Of a DNA stretch of 64,000 nucleotides, positions 9,183-19,713 are shown piece by piece. Source of the DNA: an uncultured Alphaproteobacteria bacterium (GTDB lineage Bacteria > Pseudomonadota > Alphaproteobacteria > HIMB59). Below the pieces are notes generated by a model. That model had not been told where the DNA came from, did not search any database, and saw only the letters and a list, made by a program, of their open reading frames with translations. Position 1 is the stretch's first letter, and every line of letters begins with the position of its first letter. The translations under genes were made by a program, and so were the position numbers. The stretch spans positions 1 through 64,000 of the forward strand of contig CACABO010000004.1 in assembly GCA_902530745.1 (NCBI GenBank). The letters run 5' to 3'.

Positions 9183-10199
9183 CTAGATTGAAACCTTATT
9201 ATACTCAATATACCATTCTACAAATTTTTTAATACCTGTTTTTACATTCACTTTGGGCTTATAATTAGTTAGTTCTTTTAGAAGAGAAGTATCTGCCCAA
9301 GTTGCTTTTACATCACCTTTTTGCATTGGCATGTAATTGTATATAGCTTTTTTATCTAATATATCTTCAATAATTTTGATGAAGTCCATTAAATTCACTT
9401 TATTAGAGTTTCCAATATTGACTATTCTAAAAGGCGCGGTGTTCGAAATACTATCTTTTTTGAATAAAACTTCATTTAATGGAGCTTTAGGAATTTTATT
9501 TATTAATAATCTTATACTTTGCACTAAATCATCTACATAAGTAAAATCTCTAAACATTTCTCCATTATTATAAATATCAATTGGCTGATCTTTCAATATA
9601 GCAGAAACAAATTTAAACAATGCCATATCAGGTCTACCCCATGGTCCGTACACAGTAAAGAATCGAAACATAGTTATTGGTATTTTCCATAAATGAGAGT
9701 AGGAATGAGCCATATTCTCGTTTGCCTTTTTTGTAGCTGCATATAATGTGAGCTGAGTGTCAGCTTTCTCAATTTCAACAAAAGGCATCTTTTCGTTAGA
9801 GCCATAAACAGAAGATGTAGATGCCATTAAAAGATGTTTAATTTTTTCACTTTTCGTTACTTCTAATATATTAAATGTACCGATAATATTTGAGTCGATA
9901 TATGCTCTTGGATTTTCTAAACTGTATCGCACACCAGCTTGCGCAGCTAAATGAATTAATATGTCAGGTTTAAAAGATTTAATCGCAGTATGAAGCTTTT
10001 CAAAATCCTCAAGCAGTCCTATTGTAGTGCTAAAAGATGAATTTTTGAGAAGAATATCTTGCCTAACTTTTTTTAGATTTACATCGTAATAACTTGTCAA
10101 ACCGTCATAACCATGCACGGTAAATCCTTCTTTTAAAAGTAGGTTAGCAAGGTGAAAACCAATAAAACCAGCTGTTCCAGTGATAAAAATTTTTTTCAT
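9183..10199 (-). CDS. UDP-glucuronate 4-epimerase-like NAD-dependent epimerase
   Basis: 338 aa extended SDR. Visible: IFITGTAGFIGFHLA (GxxGxxG), HLAAQAGVRYSLENP, ASTSSVYG, catalytic YAATK, RFFTVYGPWGRPDMALFKF and RDFTYVDD. The YGPWGRPDMA string and YAATKKANE are typical of UDP-glucuronate 4-epimerases (LpsL/Cap1J, about 335 aa), making UDP-GalA; a TviC-like UDP-HexNAcA epimerase is the alternative. It is the first gene of a minus-strand pair with the TviB-type dehydrogenase, 49 bp upstream of it. Divergent from the glycosyl-1-phosphate transferase across 163 bp of AT-rich spacer. Confidence 0.88.
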   Translation of the reverse strand: MKKIFITGTAGFIGFHLANLLLKEGFTVHGYDGLTSYYDVNLKKVRQDILLKNSSFSTTIGLLEDFEKLHTAIKSFKPDILIHLAAQAGVRYSLENPRAYIDSNIIGTFNILEVTKSEKIKHLLMASTSSVYGSNEKMPFVEIEKADTQLTLYAATKKANENMAHSYSHLWKIPITMFRFFTVYGPWGRPDMALFKFVSAILKDQPIDIYNNGEMFRDFTYVDDLVQSIRLLINKIPKAPLNEVLFKKDSISNTAPFRIVNIGNSNKVNLMDFIKIIEDILDKKAIYNYMPMQKGDVKATWADTSLLKELTNYKPKVNVKTGIKKFVEWYIEYNKVSI

Positions 10200-10362
10200 T
10201 ATTGATTTAATCTACAAGTTTTTACACATTTCCGTAATAAAAAAATTAAAAGAACTTTAGTTGTAATTTAACTAAGATAATTTTTAATTTAATATTATTT
10301 TTTATTCAATAAGATTACAAAATATTACATGAAATTTTTACTTTTATCACATATTATTAAAT

Positions 10363-11388
10363 ATGGAATTTAGTTTATTATTATTCTTACTACTATCTGT
10401 AATATTAAATTATAGCTTAATAAGATTAGATTTTTTTTTCAGTAAAGATCCAAAAAAGCAGATACAAGATGTTCATATGAATAATCCGTCAAGATTAGGT
10501 GGATTAACTCTATATACTTTATTTTTTGGTTATGAGACTTTATTTTTAGGTAAATTTAACATTTTATTTTGGTGTTCAAGTATAATCTTATTAATTGCTA
10601 TTTTAGAAGATTTTAGAATTTCAATAAAACCAAAAATTCGTCTTGCTGTCATAATATTTTCTTGTTTAACATTAATCCTAAGCTTACCTATATTACCTAA
10701 GTTTAATTTTGGCACTCTAAATTTTCTTGTAAATAATCAAATATTTCAAATTATTTTTTTTACTTTTTCTATAGCAACAGTTATTAATGGTCAAAATATA
10801 ATTGATGGCACAAATGGGCTTTCTGCAATTACTGCTTTATGTATATTTGCTGGTATTTTATTTTTAGCTTTTCAAGTAAACGATACATATATTATTGAAA
10901 AATGTCTGATAATAATAACTTTAATTATTGGTTTTATAATTTTTAATTATCCTTTTGGAAAAATATTCTTAGGCGATACTGGTAGTTATTTTTTAGGATT
11001 AATCTCAAGTTATTTTGTTATATATATTTTTTCTAATTATCAACAAATACCTGTTTGGTCTGCCGTAGTAATCATATTTTACCCAACAATAGAGGTGTGT
11101 TTTTCATATTTCCGAAGAATCATACAAAAAAAATCTCCATTTTTTCCTGATAACAAACATCTTCACCAAAAAATTTTTTTTTTAATATCTAAAAAATTAA
11201 ATAAAAAAACATTACTTTGTAATGCATTAGTGGCACCAATTTTAGCGATTTTATGGTTAACTCCACTTTTATTACTTCCTATTTCAATCATTAGTAATTT
11301 TTGGTCAATATTTATATTAATAATATTGGTATCAATTTATTTTTTATTTTATTTTTTTTTATCAAAGTATGAAAAAAATGAATTGTAA
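10363..11388 (+). CDS. polyprenyl-phosphate glycosyl-1-phosphate transferase (WecA/MraY family)
   Basis: 341 aa, multipass membrane protein. Family motifs: MNNPSRLGG near residue 40, DFRISIKPKIRL, NGQNIIDGTNGLSA (catalytic Asp region, about 145-158), FGKIFLGDTGSYFLG (metal-binding NxxxxxGDxGS-type loop) and DNKHLHQKIF in place of the WecA HIHH motif. It transfers a sugar-1-phosphate from a UDP-sugar to undecaprenyl phosphate, initiating a surface polysaccharide. It ends 15 bp before the convergent MscS gene. The family is secure; the sugar specificity is not. Confidence 0.87.
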   Translation: MEFSLLLFLLLSVILNYSLIRLDFFFSKDPKKQIQDVHMNNPSRLGGLTLYTLFFGYETLFLGKFNILFWCSSIILLIAILEDFRISIKPKIRLAVIIFSCLTLILSLPILPKFNFGTLNFLVNNQIFQIIFFTFSIATVINGQNIIDGTNGLSAITALCIFAGILFLAFQVNDTYIIEKCLIIITLIIGFIIFNYPFGKIFLGDTGSYFLGLISSYFVIYIFSNYQQIPVWSAVVIIFYPTIEVCFSYFRRIIQKKSPFFPDNKHLHQKIFFLISKKLNKKTLLCNALVAPILAILWLTPLLLLPISIISNFWSIFILIILVSIYFLFYFFLSKYEKNEL

Positions 11389-11403
11389 ACTTGAAGAATT
11401 TTA

Positions 11404-12495
11404 TTAATTTTTTTCAATATAAATTGACTGCGATGGAAAAGCAAAAGACCCTTCATTATTCTGAACTATGGTCTTAATAGAGTAAGCTAAGTCTTGCTTA
11501 ATTAATAAATACTTGTCCCATTCATTAGTATTAGAAAACGCATATATTAATATATCAATACTCGACTCATTAAACTTATCAATTCTCACAAATAATTGAT
11601 ATTTTTCATTCACCACAAAATCTTTATTGTCTCTAATATGACTTTCTATTTCATTACAAATTTTTTTAAGTTGGGACGTGGAGGTTTCATAAGTTAATCC
11701 TATGGTCCATTTAATTCTTCGATAATTCCTATCAGAAAAATTGATAATAGCAGTATCTGAAAATACATAGTTTGGTAATGAAATCAAAGTAGTATCGAAC
11801 TGCCTAATTAAAGTAGAGCGAAATCCAATTGACTCGACAGTGCCATTAGCATGTCCAGGAATTTCAATAATATCGCCTATTTGGAATCTTTTTTCTAAAA
11901 TAATTAAAATACCTGATATTAAATTTTTAAATAAATCTTGTGCACCCAAAGCAACAGCTACACCAAATAATCCTAATCCAGCAATTACAGGACCAATCTT
12001 TATGCCCCATGTTTCTAAAACAGCTATAATTCCTAAAAAAATTATTAAATACTTTAATGACCTAGTTAGCCATTCTACTAATGCTTTTGATAATAATTCT
12101 TCAAGTTTATTAAATAAATAGGAAAGTGGTGCTAATGATTGGTGAAGAAGCCAAAATACGAATATTGTTATAAGTGTTCTATTAATTTTTTCTAAAACTA
12201 TATCTAGCTGACTATTAGTTTCTAAAAAAAGACCCATAAATATAAATACGAATATAATTGGTAATATTTTTAGTGGTGGCGCTAGAGATTCAAAAAGATG
12301 ATCATCAATCTTATTTCCAGTTTTATGAACAATTTTTTTTATTTTAAAAACTATAATTTTAGCAAAAAGAGTTCGAATGATGATTGCTATAAAAAAAGAT
12401 AAGAATATTAATGATAACTCAATTATTGATAGACCAAATATTCCTTTTTTAAAAACATCTAAAAAATATTCTTTGAATAAAATTGTAGTTTCCAT
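11404..12495 (-). CDS. MscS-family mechanosensitive channel
   Basis: 363 aa. Three to four hydrophobic N-terminal segments precede the pore-lining helix, seen as GPVIAGLGLFGVAVALGAQ and DLFKNLISGILIILE (about residues 165-198), then the beta domain (RFQIGDIIEIPGHANGTVESIGFRST, LIRQFDTTLISLPNYVF). This is the small-conductance MscS fold, releasing solutes on hypoosmotic shock. It lies 7 bp downstream of the O-antigen ligase-like gene on the same strand. Functionally it pairs with the osmolyte import genes elsewhere in the window, though nothing shows co-regulation. Confidence 0.9.
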   Translation of the reverse strand: METTILFKEYFLDVFKKGIFGLSIIELSLIFLSFFIAIIIRTLFAKIIVFKIKKIVHKTGNKIDDHLFESLAPPLKILPIIFVFIFMGLFLETNSQLDIVLEKINRTLITIFVFWLLHQSLAPLSYLFNKLEELLSKALVEWLTRSLKYLIIFLGIIAVLETWGIKIGPVIAGLGLFGVAVALGAQDLFKNLISGILIILEKRFQIGDIIEIPGHANGTVESIGFRSTLIRQFDTTLISLPNYVFSDTAIINFSDRNYRRIKWTIGLTYETSTSQLKKICNEIESHIRDNKDFVVNEKYQLFVRIDKFNESSIDILIYAFSNTNEWDKYLLIKQDLAYSIKTIVQNNEGSFAFPSQSIYIEKN

Positions 12496-12502
12496 AGCTA
12501 TT

Positions 12503-13789
12503 TTAATATTTATTTAAATATTTCATAAAAAGCCCTAAAGGCAACATCATAAAAACATTGTTCCAATTATTATATAAACTCATATGAGGAAGTATTGGCC
12601 ACCAAAATACAAATAAAATGATGGGATACAAAAAAATTTCAAAAGGTATAAGCTTATCTTTTTTAAATCGTACCAACAAAAGAAATTGCCTAGAAACTAC
12701 GTAAAACAAATAAAAAAATAGTGAAATTATAAACAAAAAACCTAAAGTTCCTAACTCTGCCAATACCTGTAAATAAAAATTATGAGGGTGAGATGAGCAA
12801 GATCTTTCTTTATACTTATATTTTTCTTTATCACATTCATTACGAAAGGTGTTAGTTCCAACACCAAATAATGGATTATCTACAAACATTTTAATCGCAG
12901 AAACGTAGTGTTCCTCGTGGTGTGGACTATACGGGAGAAAGGGAATTTTTGTCTGGCTTACTTGATTTATAGTGTAATCGACCATTCGATTTTTAGCAAT
13001 TGGATTGACTTGTATAATCAGTGAAATGAGTGAAATTGAAATTAAAAAACCAACAATACGGTAAACTCTAAAATGTGGAATAAATACAATTACTAAGACA
13101 GTAAACAAAGACATAGTAAAAAAAGGAGCTCTTTCTCCCGATAAGAAAACCATTACTTCACACATAATCAAAAGACTTATGGAAAAGATCATCATTTTTT
13201 TTGATTTTTCGTAATTTTGATAAATTAAAACAAATGTAAAAATTGATAGATAAGCAATATATCTTCCTAAAATAGGCTCGTCTCCAAATAATCCTGTAAG
13301 TCGATCAACACTGTAGTATTTAATTCCAAATAAATTAACTCCATTAAAATATTGAAATAACCCGTCCAAACAAACAATGATTAAACTTAAAATAGATACT
13401 ATTACGAAACACTTCGGTAAATGGGGATTTATATCAAAAAGGTACCATACACCCATTGCAAAAAAAATATATCGAAAATAAAAAACACTACCTTCATTTG
13501 TTAAAGAGTCTAGAGGAGTTTCGATAAAAAGAGACCTGATTATGCCGTATGAACTAAATAATATAAAACCAATTGTAATTGGATTTTTGTAATAAAACCA
13601 ATTTTTGTTGATTAATGATTTAAATAAAAAAAAGCATGCTATTAAAGTTAGAAAGATATCAGATAAAGCTCTTCCTGTAATCAAAATAGCAGGTAAAAAA
13701 ATTAATAGAGTTGAAAATATAATAACATCGTATGAAAGTGTTTTGTCTCTGTAAAAATATTTAAAGGGTAAAATTAGATAATGATTCAT
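12503..13789 (-). CDS. O-antigen ligase/polymerase family membrane protein (Wzy_C)
   Basis: 428 aa with about ten hydrophobic segments. Diagnostic is the C-terminal periplasmic loop: FGVGTNTFRN followed by SCSSHPHNFYLQVLAELGTLGF (conserved HPHN...ELG pattern, around residues 310-345), and GLFGDEPILGRYIA and SGERAPFF earlier. Such proteins ligate O-antigen to lipid A-core (WaaL) or polymerise repeat units (Wzy) on the periplasmic face; sequence alone does not separate them. It starts 90 bp downstream of groEL but is separated by the terminator at 13831-13856, so it probably has its own promoter or depends on read-through. Confidence 0.83.
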   Translation of the reverse strand: MNHYLILPFKYFYRDKTLSYDVIIFSTLLIFLPAILITGRALSDIFLTLIACFFLFKSLINKNWFYYKNPITIGFILFSSYGIIRSLFIETPLDSLTNEGSVFYFRYIFFAMGVWYLFDINPHLPKCFVIVSILSLIIVCLDGLFQYFNGVNLFGIKYYSVDRLTGLFGDEPILGRYIAYLSIFTFVLIYQNYEKSKKMMIFSISLLIMCEVMVFLSGERAPFFTMSLFTVLVIVFIPHFRVYRIVGFLISISLISLIIQVNPIAKNRMVDYTINQVSQTKIPFLPYSPHHEEHYVSAIKMFVDNPLFGVGTNTFRNECDKEKYKYKERSCSSHPHNFYLQVLAELGTLGFLFIISLFFYLFYVVSRQFLLLVRFKKDKLIPFEIFLYPIILFVFWWPILPHMSLYNNWNNVFMMLPLGLFMKYLNKY

Positions 13790-13830
13790 AAATGGGAACT
13801 TTAATCTTATTGGTAAGTGTTGAGAAGTAA

Positions 13831-13857
13831 AAAAGCCGGACTTCGCCGGCTTTTTTT
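13831..13857 (-). terminator. Rho-independent terminator of groESL (bidirectional)
   Basis: Perfect 9-bp stem AAAAGCCGG / CCGGCTTTT with a 6-nt ACTTCG loop. Runs of T flank both sides, so it reads as an intrinsic terminator on either strand. It sits 23 bp after the groEL stop and before the O-antigen ligase gene. Confidence 0.9.
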
Positions 13858-13879
13858 GATAATAAATAGGAAAATTGTT

Positions 13880-15538
<1,659 letters not shown>

Positions 15539-15556
15539 TTATAAAATACCTTTCAA

Positions 15557-15847
15557 TTACTTCTCAATAATTCCCATGATGTCTGACTCCTTCATAATTA
15601 AGAGTTCTTTACCATCAATTTTAACTTCTGTACCAGACCATTTACCAAACAAAATTCGATCACCTTTTTTTACATCTAAAGCAACTACTTGTCCGTTTTC
15701 ATTTCTAGCACCACCACCTACGGATATGACTTTTCCTTCCATAGGCTTTTCTTGAGCAGTATCAGGAATAATGATACCGCCTTTTGTACGATCTTCTTGT
15801 TCAACTCTCTCAACCAAGACTCTATCGTGTAAGGGTTTTAAATTCAT
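15557..15847 (-). CDS. groS: co-chaperonin GroES (10 kDa)
   Basis: 96 aa, full length. [17 protein letters not shown] at the N-terminus, the mobile loop [15 protein letters not shown], then [34 protein letters not shown]. It caps the GroEL ring. The start has GAGGT a few nt upstream. First gene of the groESL operon; a CIRCE element lies about 31 bp upstream of the start codon. Confidence 0.99.
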   Translation of the reverse strand: MNLKPLHDRVLVERVEQEDRTKGGIIIPDTAQEKPMEGKVISVGGGARNENGQVVALDVKKGDRILFGKWSGTEVKIDGKELLIMKESDIMGIIEK

Positions 15848-15877
15848 TTTTTTACCTCTATATCTAAAATTTAGTTT

Positions 15878-15904
15878 TTAGCACTCACTTTTATAGAGTG
15901 CTAA
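15878..15904 (-). promoter_or_regulatory. CIRCE operator (HrcA binding site)
   Basis: TTAGCACTC - 9 nt - GAGTGCTAA, both arms matching the consensus exactly. Position just upstream of groES is the classic location. HrcA represses groESL here and is released when GroEL is titrated by unfolded protein; hrcA itself is not in the window. Confidence 0.97.
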
Positions 15905-15914
15905 ACTAAATAAG

Positions 15915-15943
15915 TAAATGGTAAATAAATTTCTGGTTTCAAG
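15915..15943 (-). promoter_or_regulatory. candidate sigma32-like promoter of groESL
   Basis: On the minus strand CTTGAAA (15943-15937) and CCATTTA (15921-15915) are separated by 15 nt, close to the heat-shock consensus CTTGAAA / CCCATNT. The inferred start site would fall next to the CIRCE element. Inferred by eye only. Confidence 0.5.
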
Positions 15944-16064
15944 TTAAAATAAGCAAAAATCATTAAAAATATTGAAATTTTTCTTTAATTGAATGATTAT
16001 CCTAATATGCAAAATAGCTCAAATTTAAGCACTATAGAGATAATCATCATGATTCCCAATTTTT

Positions 16065-18242
16065 TTGAAAGATCGGCTATTAATTTTGTTTGAAAATAAT
16101 CTTATTAAACAATTAGTGCTTATAGGAGGTGGGCACGCAAATGTACAAATTTTAAAAAAATTATGTATGAACAGGATAAAAGGATTGCATACAATTTTAA
16201 TTAGCGAGCATGTTGAAGCTACTTACTCAGGCATGACACCTGGATATATCCATAGAGATTTTAGCATAGAGGAAATAAGCATTGATCTTCAAAGACTATG
16301 CTTTAATGCAGGAGCAACTTTTATAAAAGATAAAGTAATGAAGTTAGAAACTAATCATAAAAAAGTAGTATTAAAAAATTTTCCATCAATTAACTATAAT
16401 TTATTATCAATTAATTCTGGTTCTATCTCAAATACAAAAGGAATAAAAATAGAAAAATTATCTAAATGTTTTTTTGTAAAACCTATTAGCTCGCTAGTTA
16501 ATAACTTGAGTCAGATTGATCAAATTATAAGTAATAAAAAAAATAGAATTTCAATTATTGGAGGAGGAGTGGCATCTTATGAGTTAGCTTTCAGCTTATT
16601 AAGAAGATATAAGGATACTTTAAAAATAAATATTTTTGGAAAGAATATTTTAAAGGAAAAAAATTTAAATCATAAAACAAAAAGAAACCTAAAAAAAATT
16701 TCATATGATTTAGGTATTAAAGAATATCAGGGAGAAGTTGTTTCTATAACTGAAAATCATTTAGTGCTAGGCAGTGGAGAAAAATTTGATAGTGATTTAA
16801 ATTTACTTTCATCTGGTGCTAATATTGAAACATGGCTCTCAGAGAGTAATCTAAATAAAGATAAAGATGGATTTATAGTTGTAGATAATAACCTTCTTTC
16901 TACTAGTGATAAAAATATATTTGTTACAGGTGATGCCTGTACAGTGGAAGATAACATTAGAACTAAATCAGGTGTAATGGCAGTCCGTCAGGGACAAATT
17001 TTAAAAGAAAATGTTTTTTCGAAATTAATTGGTATGCCTTTAATAAAATTTAAAGCACAAAAAAACTGGTTATATTTAATTGGCACTCATAAAAATAAAG
17101 CATTATTGAATTATTTTTTCTTATCTTTTCATGGTCAATGGTGCTGGAAACTTAAAGAGTGGATTGATAGAAGATTTATTAACAAATTTAAATTTACTTA
17201 TAATTCAAATATGTCTTTTAGAAATTTTGAATTAGAGAAGCCAACAGACATTAAGATGTATTGCCAGGGTTGTGGCTCTAAAGTATCAAAAAATACCTTA
17301 GTTAATTTTTTAAATGAGGATAATTCACACAGTGATTTACCTGACTCATCAATAATAAATAGTAATTCTTCATCTTTATTACAAAGTATAGATCACATAA
17401 AGTTATTTACATCACTAAACCCTTTTGATTTTGGAATTATTAGCTATCTGCATTCTCAAAATGATATTTTGTCGAGTGGGGGTTCTGTAAAAACTTTAAG
17501 TGTTTCACAGGCTCTACCCTTCTCTGAAGGCATTATAGAAAGTTTTTTTATGGAATATTTTATGAAAGGTATTAAATCAGAAGCCATAAAAGATGGATCA
17601 ATAATTGCATCAGGACACAGCTATCAATCAAAAGAACCTGGTATAACAATTACAATGAATGGCTCATATGAAAAACAAATTACAAAAAGCCAAGCACAAG
17701 AGAATGAACTAATATATCTTTCAAAACCTTTAGGCACGGGATACCTCTTAGCTGCTTATTTTAATAATTCAGAACTTTTATCAAGTTTTGACTTTCAAAA
17801 ATTGATGACATGGATGAAAAAAGGAAATAAAAAAATATCAGAAATATCAAAAAGTTTTAAAAGCAAAATTACAACAGACATAAGTGGTTTTGGATTAGCA
17901 TCGCATTTATCAGATATATGTAAATTTTCAGGATTATCTGCTGAGATAAAACTCAATGAAGAAATACTTATTAATAAAAATATTGAGATTTTAAATAAAT
18001 TTAAAAGCACAGGTTTTGAAAATAATTATTCCTCCTCAGCAAATGAAATCTCAATATCTGATAGTAATAAATTACAAAACATACTTTATGATCCTCAAAC
18101 AAATGGGCCTCTTTTGATATCTATTGAGAAAGAGGATCAAATTAAATTTGAAAAAGAGTTTCAATCAGTAATTGGATTTAGACCTATATTAATAGGACAT
18201 TTTAAAAAATTCCAAAAAAAGTTAATTAATGTGATAAATTAA
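16065..18242 (+). CDS. selD: pyridine-nucleotide oxidoreductase / selenophosphate synthase fusion
   Basis: 725 aa. Residues about 1-375 are an FAD/NAD(P)-dependent oxidoreductase: LVLIGGGHANV near 17-27, SGMTPGYIH, a second dinucleotide site SIIGGGVASYELA near 165, and FVTGDACTV. Residues from about 397 are SelD: CQGCGSKVS (catalytic Cys and Lys region), LPDSSI for the DDAAV motif, QSIDH, NDILSSGG, ASGHSYQSKEPG, TGYLLAAYF, TDISGFGLASHL and DPQTNGPLL. The metal-binding Asp positions of E. coli SelD appear kept although motif wording is divergent. SelD makes selenophosphate from selenide and ATP; the fused flavoenzyme may deliver reduced selenium. The start is a TTG at 16065; later TTG 16086 or GTG 16116 are possible. 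Fusion proteins of this kind are known in marine bacteria. Confidence 0.87.
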   Translation: MKDRLLILFENNLIKQLVLIGGGHANVQILKKLCMNRIKGLHTILISEHVEATYSGMTPGYIHRDFSIEEISIDLQRLCFNAGATFIKDKVMKLETNHKKVVLKNFPSINYNLLSINSGSISNTKGIKIEKLSKCFFVKPISSLVNNLSQIDQIISNKKNRISIIGGGVASYELAFSLLRRYKDTLKINIFGKNILKEKNLNHKTKRNLKKISYDLGIKEYQGEVVSITENHLVLGSGEKFDSDLNLLSSGANIETWLSESNLNKDKDGFIVVDNNLLSTSDKNIFVTGDACTVEDNIRTKSGVMAVRQGQILKENVFSKLIGMPLIKFKAQKNWLYLIGTHKNKALLNYFFLSFHGQWCWKLKEWIDRRFINKFKFTYNSNMSFRNFELEKPTDIKMYCQGCGSKVSKNTLVNFLNEDNSHSDLPDSSIINSNSSSLLQSIDHIKLFTSLNPFDFGIISYLHSQNDILSSGGSVKTLSVSQALPFSEGIIESFFMEYFMKGIKSEAIKDGSIIASGHSYQSKEPGITITMNGSYEKQITKSQAQENELIYLSKPLGTGYLLAAYFNNSELLSSFDFQKLMTWMKKGNKKISEISKSFKSKITTDISGFGLASHLSDICKFSGLSAEIKLNEEILINKNIEILNKFKSTGFENNYSSSANEISISDSNKLQNILYDPQTNGPLLISIEKEDQIKFEKEFQSVIGFRPILIGHFKKFQKKLINVIN

Positions 18243-18249
18243 TTTACGT

Positions 18250-18945
18250 TTATGTTTTAAATTTTTTTTTGAATAAAATAATCATAATTATTAGAAAAGC
18301 GATAAAACCTAAAGGAATTAAGTATTCTGGCTGAACTATTAAAGAAAAACTTAACTCTGTTTTGTTTATAAAAATTTCTTCTAACCCTTGACCTATACTA
18401 CCAAAGATAAATGACCATGGGGCTAGCCCAAACAAAGTAGTAAAAAAAAACTTTTTATTGTTTGCACCAAGACCTGCTAAAATGAGGTTTTGTATGAAAA
18501 AAGGAGCTGCGGGAACAATACGAATTAATGTCATTAATTCTAAATCGTTTTTATTGAAATAATTTTCAATATAGGAGTATTTATTCAAAAATTTATTTTT
18601 AATAAAGTCCGAGAAAAAATTTTTTGCTATTATAAAAATTCCAAAAGCACCAAGTGTTCCACCAATTAAAGATATGGTTCCACCTATCCATGTTCCAAAT
18701 AAGAAACCATTTATCATTGATAATAAGGAAGCAAATGGAAAATTACACAAAATTAAAAAGCTATATAAAATTAAAAATGTAAATATTGAGAATAAGTAGT
18801 TCTGAGATACAAAGTTTTGAATAAAGTCCAAATTAGAGAAAAAAGTTTCAAGTTGAAAAAAGTCTTTATTTAAAAAATATGTAATCCATAAAATTAGAAA
18901 AAATATTAGTAAAAATAAAATTGATATTTTTTTTGATAATTTCAC
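18250..18945 (-). CDS. TVP38/TMEM64 (VTT/DedA-like) membrane protein
   Basis: 231 aa, about six hydrophobic segments. The VTT core is visible: FPFASLLSMINGFLFGTWIGG, LGAFGIFIIAKNFF, then the RIVPAAPFFIQNLILAG and FGLAPWSFIFGSIGQGL segments (about 130-190). This family is involved in lipid/membrane homeostasis; its chemistry is unsettled. The start is a GTG sharing its G with the TAG of the upstream ccdA-like gene (TAGTG), so it is probably translated by reinitiation. It converges on the SelD fusion with an 8-bp gap. Confidence 0.85.
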   Translation of the reverse strand: MKLSKKISILFLLIFFLILWITYFLNKDFFQLETFFSNLDFIQNFVSQNYLFSIFTFLILYSFLILCNFPFASLLSMINGFLFGTWIGGTISLIGGTLGAFGIFIIAKNFFSDFIKNKFLNKYSYIENYFNKNDLELMTLIRIVPAAPFFIQNLILAGLGANNKKFFFTTLFGLAPWSFIFGSIGQGLEEIFINKTELSFSLIVQPEYLIPLGFIAFLIIMIILFKKKFKT

Positions 18946-19673
18946 TAGATAAGCAGCATCTCTAGTGATGGTAAAATTGAATTTAATTGAAATCCTAAAG
19001 ATTGAATAGAGCCATTAAAGATTAAAATACCTGTTACAAGCAAAATAATACCAGTAATGAATTGAAAATAACGAATATATTTATTTAAAAAACTTGTCAT
19101 GATCAATATTTTACTCATCATTAATCCGACAATTATAAAAGGAACCGCCAAACCAATTGAGTAAAAAGACAATAATATAATTCCATTAACACTATCCTTA
19201 ATAGCAACAGCTAATACAGATCCTAAAATTGGTCCAATGCATGGACTCCAGCCAAATGCAAAAGCAACTCCAATTATAAATGGAAAAAAATGATTATTTT
19301 GAAAACCTTGTAAATGGAACTTACGCTCAAAATCTAAAAAAGGAATTTTAATTATTCCAATAAAATATAGCCCCAAAATAACTATTAATATTCCTGATAT
19401 AAAATTTAGTTGTTTTTTAAAATCAAAAAATATGTCACTCAAAAAATCAATAGAGGCACCCATGATAATAAAAACAAAAGAAAAACCCAGAGTAAATAAT
19501 AGAATATGAGGTAATAACTTTAGTGTGTTCGCTGCTGATGAATTTTGTAAATCTGCAAAAGATTTGCCGACGATATATGATATAAATCCTGGAACTATGG
19601 GCAGAACACAAGGCGAGAGAAAACTGAGAATACCAGCAAAAAAAGCTATAGTTAGAGGGATATCTTGAACCAT
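18945..19673 (-). CDS. ccdA: CcdA/DsbD-type transmembrane thiol-reductant transporter
   Basis: 242 aa with six hydrophobic segments. LSPCVLPIVPGFISYIVG near residue 20 and FGWSPCIGPILG near 135-150 carry the two membrane Cys of the CcdA fold. It passes electrons from cytoplasmic thioredoxin to periplasmic thiol proteins, supporting cytochrome c maturation and oxidised-protein repair. Overlaps the VTT gene by one base. Divergent from the phosphatidyltransferase across only 40 bp, which must hold both promoters. Confidence 0.9.
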   Translation of the reverse strand: MVQDIPLTIAFFAGILSFLSPCVLPIVPGFISYIVGKSFADLQNSSAANTLKLLPHILLFTLGFSFVFIIMGASIDFLSDIFFDFKKQLNFISGILIVILGLYFIGIIKIPFLDFERKFHLQGFQNNHFFPFIIGVAFAFGWSPCIGPILGSVLAVAIKDSVNGIILLSFYSIGLAVPFIIVGLMMSKILIMTSFLNKYIRYFQFITGIILLVTGILIFNGSIQSLGFQLNSILPSLEMLLI

Positions 19674-19713
19674 GAAATTATAGTAACATTATACTATTCA
19701 TACAATAACACAG

